This document shows positions 62,061-64,000 of a stretch of 64,000 bases of DNA, one piece after another. Both the position numbers and the translations under genes were made by a program. The number at the start of each line of letters is the position of its first letter. The stretch's first letter is position 1. The stretch covers positions 1-64,000 of the forward strand of contig JBBRCV010000001.1 in NCBI GenBank assembly GCA_038204505.1, in the 5' to 3' direction. The DNA is from Timaviella sp038204505 (GTDB taxonomy: Bacteria; Cyanobacteriota; Cyanobacteriia; Elainellales; Elainellaceae). The notes below the pieces were generated by a model, which was given only the letters and a program-made list of their open reading frames with translations, made no database searches and was not told where the DNA came from.

Positions 62061-62816
62061 CTAAGCCATTACCGCTTGAGCAACTGATGTAATCTCTCGA
62101 CTCAGCGAATGATCGGGATAGCATAGATAGAATAAATCACTGCTAGCCAGTCGCATCATCTCATCACAGTTGGGAAACAACCCCGCAACGGGTGCGCCAT
62201 AGTTTGCTTCAATTTGCGATCGCAGCGCCTCAAGATCTGTATTATTCAAAATCCGGTTGACCACCATCAAAATTTTCGGCACTCTTAGCTTACGTGCCAG
62301 ATCCACCATGACGGCAGTGCCCTGAAAGTCCTGCTTGTCGGGGCGCAAAATCACCACAAGAATGTTAACGATCGCCACACAAAGCAGCGTCTCCTCATTC
62401 AAACCAGGATGAGTATCGATAAAGATATAGTCTAGATTTAACGCCTGCACCAAATCGCGGAAGCCGTTTCGCAGCAAACGCACGTCGTAGCCCTCATGCA
62501 AAATCCGGGTAATCGCCTCGGCTCCAGCATTAGAAGGAATCAAAAACAGACTGCCATTAGCTTGCTTTACTGTCTCTGGACTGACATCGTAGGCTGCATC
62601 AGCGATCGCACAATCTCCCCACAGGTAGCTATTCAGCGTGTGCTTGAGCGTATCTTGCTCCAGTCCAAACAAAACATGAATACCAGGAGACTGAATATCT
62701 GTGTCAATGACAGCCACCCGATGACCCAGAGCGGCGATCGCCGTTGCCAGATTTGCAGTTGTATTGGACTTGCCCGTACCGCCCCGAAACGAGTGAACCG
62801 CCACAATTTTTGCCAT
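62061..62816 (-). CDS. ParA/MinD-like ATPase, Arg-variant Walker A (copy 1)
   Basis: A 251-residue ParA-superfamily ATPase. The deviant Walker A is FRGGTGKSNT, with Arg in place of the first signature Lys. The switch and Walker B regions are VIDTDIQSPGIH and YIFIDTHPGLNEE; VVNRILN is the base-recognition segment. No DNA-binding N-terminus or MinD-type amphipathic tail is obvious. It is the first gene of a leftward operon with two SulP transporters and divergent from a paralogue. A role in placing or regulating the transporters is possible (inference). Confidence 0.9.
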   Translation of the reverse strand: MAKIVAVHSFRGGTGKSNTTANLATAIAALGHRVAVIDTDIQSPGIHVLFGLEQDTLKHTLNSYLWGDCAIADAAYDVSPETVKQANGSLFLIPSNAGAEAITRILHEGYDVRLLRNGFRDLVQALNLDYIFIDTHPGLNEETLLCVAIVNILVVILRPDKQDFQGTAVMVDLARKLRVPKILMVVNRILNNTDLEALRSQIEANYGAPVAGLFPNCDEMMRLASSDLFYLCYPDHSLSREITSVAQAVMA

Positions 62817-63110
62817 CGTATTTAGGTCTCCCAGTCTCCAAATATATCAAAAGCATGATATTTAGACCCAGATTACCAGAAAGAGGAGTTGGAAACGCCG
62901 ATATGTTGAGGCACTCATCAGACTTCTACAGCGCCAGCAACCTTTTGTATTAAAATACACAATTCCTTGATTCAGTCTTCTCTTAAAATAGGGCGACCTT
63001 AAAAAGAACTTTTAGACTTAATAGTAGACCTCTTGCGTGAATGGCAAATGAGGAAGTTCAAACTATTAGAAACTCGTGCCAAAAATTGATTCACGCAAGA
63101 GGTCTAGTCA
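62817..63110. other. Divergent intergenic region with a MITE-like element
   Basis: 294 bases between the two ParA-like genes. The right third is the element at 63027-63104. The remainder should contain both promoters; nothing else is assignable. Confidence 0.5.
63027..63104. mobile_element. 78-bp MITE-like inverted-repeat element flanked by TA
   Basis: Terminal inverted repeats GACCTCTTGCGTGAAT and ATTCACGCAAGAGGTC are exact. TA lies on each side, as expected for the target duplication of IS630/Tc1-mariner-type transposition. It has no coding capacity. The right end supplies AAGAGG at ribosome-binding-site distance from the next ATG. Confidence 0.72.
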
Positions 63111-63866
63111 ATGCCTAAAGTCATCTCGATCCATTCTTACCGAGGTGGAACTGGAAAATCCAATTTCACGGCAAATTTAGCAACCACGATCGCGCTCCAA
63201 GGCAATCGTGTGGGGGTGGTGGATACAGACGTGCCTTCTCCAGGCATTCATAATATTTTCAGCTTGGAGCCAGAAATTACTGCTAAAACCCTCAACAGTT
63301 ATCTTTGGGGGCAATGCGCGATCGAGGACGCAGCTTACGATGTTAGCGCCAACGTGGGGTTAACGGGCGATGGTAAAGTCTTTCTGGTTCCTGCCAGCGT
63401 TAGAGCCGACGACATTGCCAAAATTTTGAAAGATGGATATGACGTTAAGCTGCTCAACGATGGATTTCGCAGTCTGGTTAAAGGTCTGCAATTAGATTAT
63501 TTATTCATTGATACACACCCAGGTTTATCAAAAGAAACGTTTTTATCGATCGCCATTTCCCACATTTTGATCCTAATTTTGCGCCCCGACAAACAAGACT
63601 ATCAGGGCACTGCGGTTACTATAGATGTAGCGCGGCAACTGAAGGTTCGTAAGATGCTGCTGACCGTTAATAAGGTACACAACAGGCTAGACTTTGATAT
63701 TCTGAAGCAAAAGATTGAAGAAACTTACGAGGTGCCTGTTGCTGGTATCTTTCCTTTGTCAGAAGAAGTAGTGCAGCTTGCTAGCGAAGGAGTTTTTTGC
63801 ACCCAATTCCCCGATCATCCTATTAGTCATGAGTTTAGGAACGTTGCCCGACAAATTATGGAATAG
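63111..63866 (+). CDS. ParA/MinD-like ATPase, Arg-variant Walker A (copy 2)
   Basis: A 251-residue paralogue of the divergent gene, with the same length and motifs: YRGGTGKSNF (Arg variant), VVDTDVPSPGIH, LFIDTHPGLSKE and TVNKVHN. Both copies share NSYLWGxCAIxDAAYDVS, a family-specific stretch. The ATG is 6 bases after the MITE-like element, whose AAGAGG may act as its ribosome-binding site. A further gene starts 66 bases downstream on the same strand. Confidence 0.9.
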   Translation: MPKVISIHSYRGGTGKSNFTANLATTIALQGNRVGVVDTDVPSPGIHNIFSLEPEITAKTLNSYLWGQCAIEDAAYDVSANVGLTGDGKVFLVPASVRADDIAKILKDGYDVKLLNDGFRSLVKGLQLDYLFIDTHPGLSKETFLSIAISHILILILRPDKQDYQGTAVTIDVARQLKVRKMLLTVNKVHNRLDFDILKQKIEETYEVPVAGIFPLSEEVVQLASEGVFCTQFPDHPISHEFRNVARQIME

Positions 63867-63931
63867 TCTTAAGAACAATAGTTTTAAGAACAGTGGAATA
63901 GATTTAACCAAACAGGGGTTTAGACGAAGCT

Positions 63932-64000
63932 ATGGCTGACACAGGTAACTTGCAATCTCTTGCCAATTCAATGACTGCGGTTGCCTCGCCTTTCCGCTCC
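63932..64000 (+). CDS. 5' end of a gene cut by the window edge
   Basis: ATG followed by 22 sense codons to the end of the window (MADTGNLQSLANSMTAVASP and on). Too short to identify. It follows the ParA-like gene on the same strand and is probably in the same operon. Confidence 0.5.
   Translation, partial: MADTGNLQSLANSMTAVASPFRS

Noticed and set aside
1..64000. GCGATCGC octamers as regulatory sites
   Set aside because: They are spread evenly through coding and non-coding DNA, as expected for the HIP1 repeat of cyanobacteria.

Overview
The window reads as chromosomal DNA of a filamentous, non-heterocystous-type cyanobacterium (Leptolyngbya/Oscillatoriales-like; this is an inference). The support is: very frequent GCGATCGC (HIP1) octamers; two Cph1-type phytochromes with Rcp1-like regulators; a giant Ser/Thr-His hybrid kinase of the cyanobacterial HstK type; an ethylene-receptor-like kinase with a cyanobacteriochrome-like GAF domain; sucrose synthase; DUF2808; and a group 2 sigma factor. 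I see no tRNA, rRNA, CRISPR array, prophage or complete insertion sequence.

Layout. 0-1 kb: group 2 sigma factor. 1-6.6 kb: phytochrome cassette A (phytochrome, Rcp1-like regulator, REC-first hybrid kinase). 6.9-14.5 kb: a small zinc-ribbon protein, then a carbohydrate cluster (hydrolase-like protein, divergent sucrose synthase, GH65 phosphorylase fused to beta-phosphoglucomutase) and an aldo/keto reductase. 14.5-21 kb: DUF2808 protein and the 1933-residue kinase. 21.2-26.4 kb: ethylene/light receptor kinase next to a REC-GGDEF-EAL protein. 26.4-37 kb: a stress and envelope region (Spy-like protein, HK/RR pair, coiled-coil protein, cation/proton antiporter, Crp and LuxR-type regulators, Dps, small LEA-like, lipoprotein and membrane proteins). 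37-47.9 kb: a long one-strand run from an Xre regulator through phytochrome cassette B into the queuosine precursor genes queE-queD-like-queC-queF. 48-57.4 kb: metallophosphoesterase, DoxX protein, sulfotransferase/GNAT pair, a 51-residue lmo0937-type membrane protein, Rieske-FAD oxidoreductase, a 66-residue orphan and a glycosyltransferase. 57.5-64 kb: tandem SulP-STAS-CNB transporters flanked by two divergent ParA-like ATPases, with a gene truncated by the window end.

Signal transduction dominates: eight histidine kinases and five response-regulator proteins, with red/far-red light, near-UV to visible light and possibly ethylene as inputs, and c-di-GMP turnover and transcription as outputs. 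Several enzyme-family members keep their fold but lack key residues: the sucrose synthase (first Glu of EX7E and a phosphate-binding Arg), the QueD-like protein (catalytic Cys, Asp and His), the hydrolase-like protein (nucleophile Ser) and one Rcp1-like regulator (one metal-binding Asp). These substitutions are the most useful leads in the window.

Repeats form a second theme. There is a dispersed palindromic repeat family with an arm like GGCAGGCATCTTGCCTGC, and a 78-bp TA-flanked MITE-like element just upstream of a ParA gene. Many 11-21 bp tandem microduplications occur, three of them spanning gene 3' ends including the stop codon.
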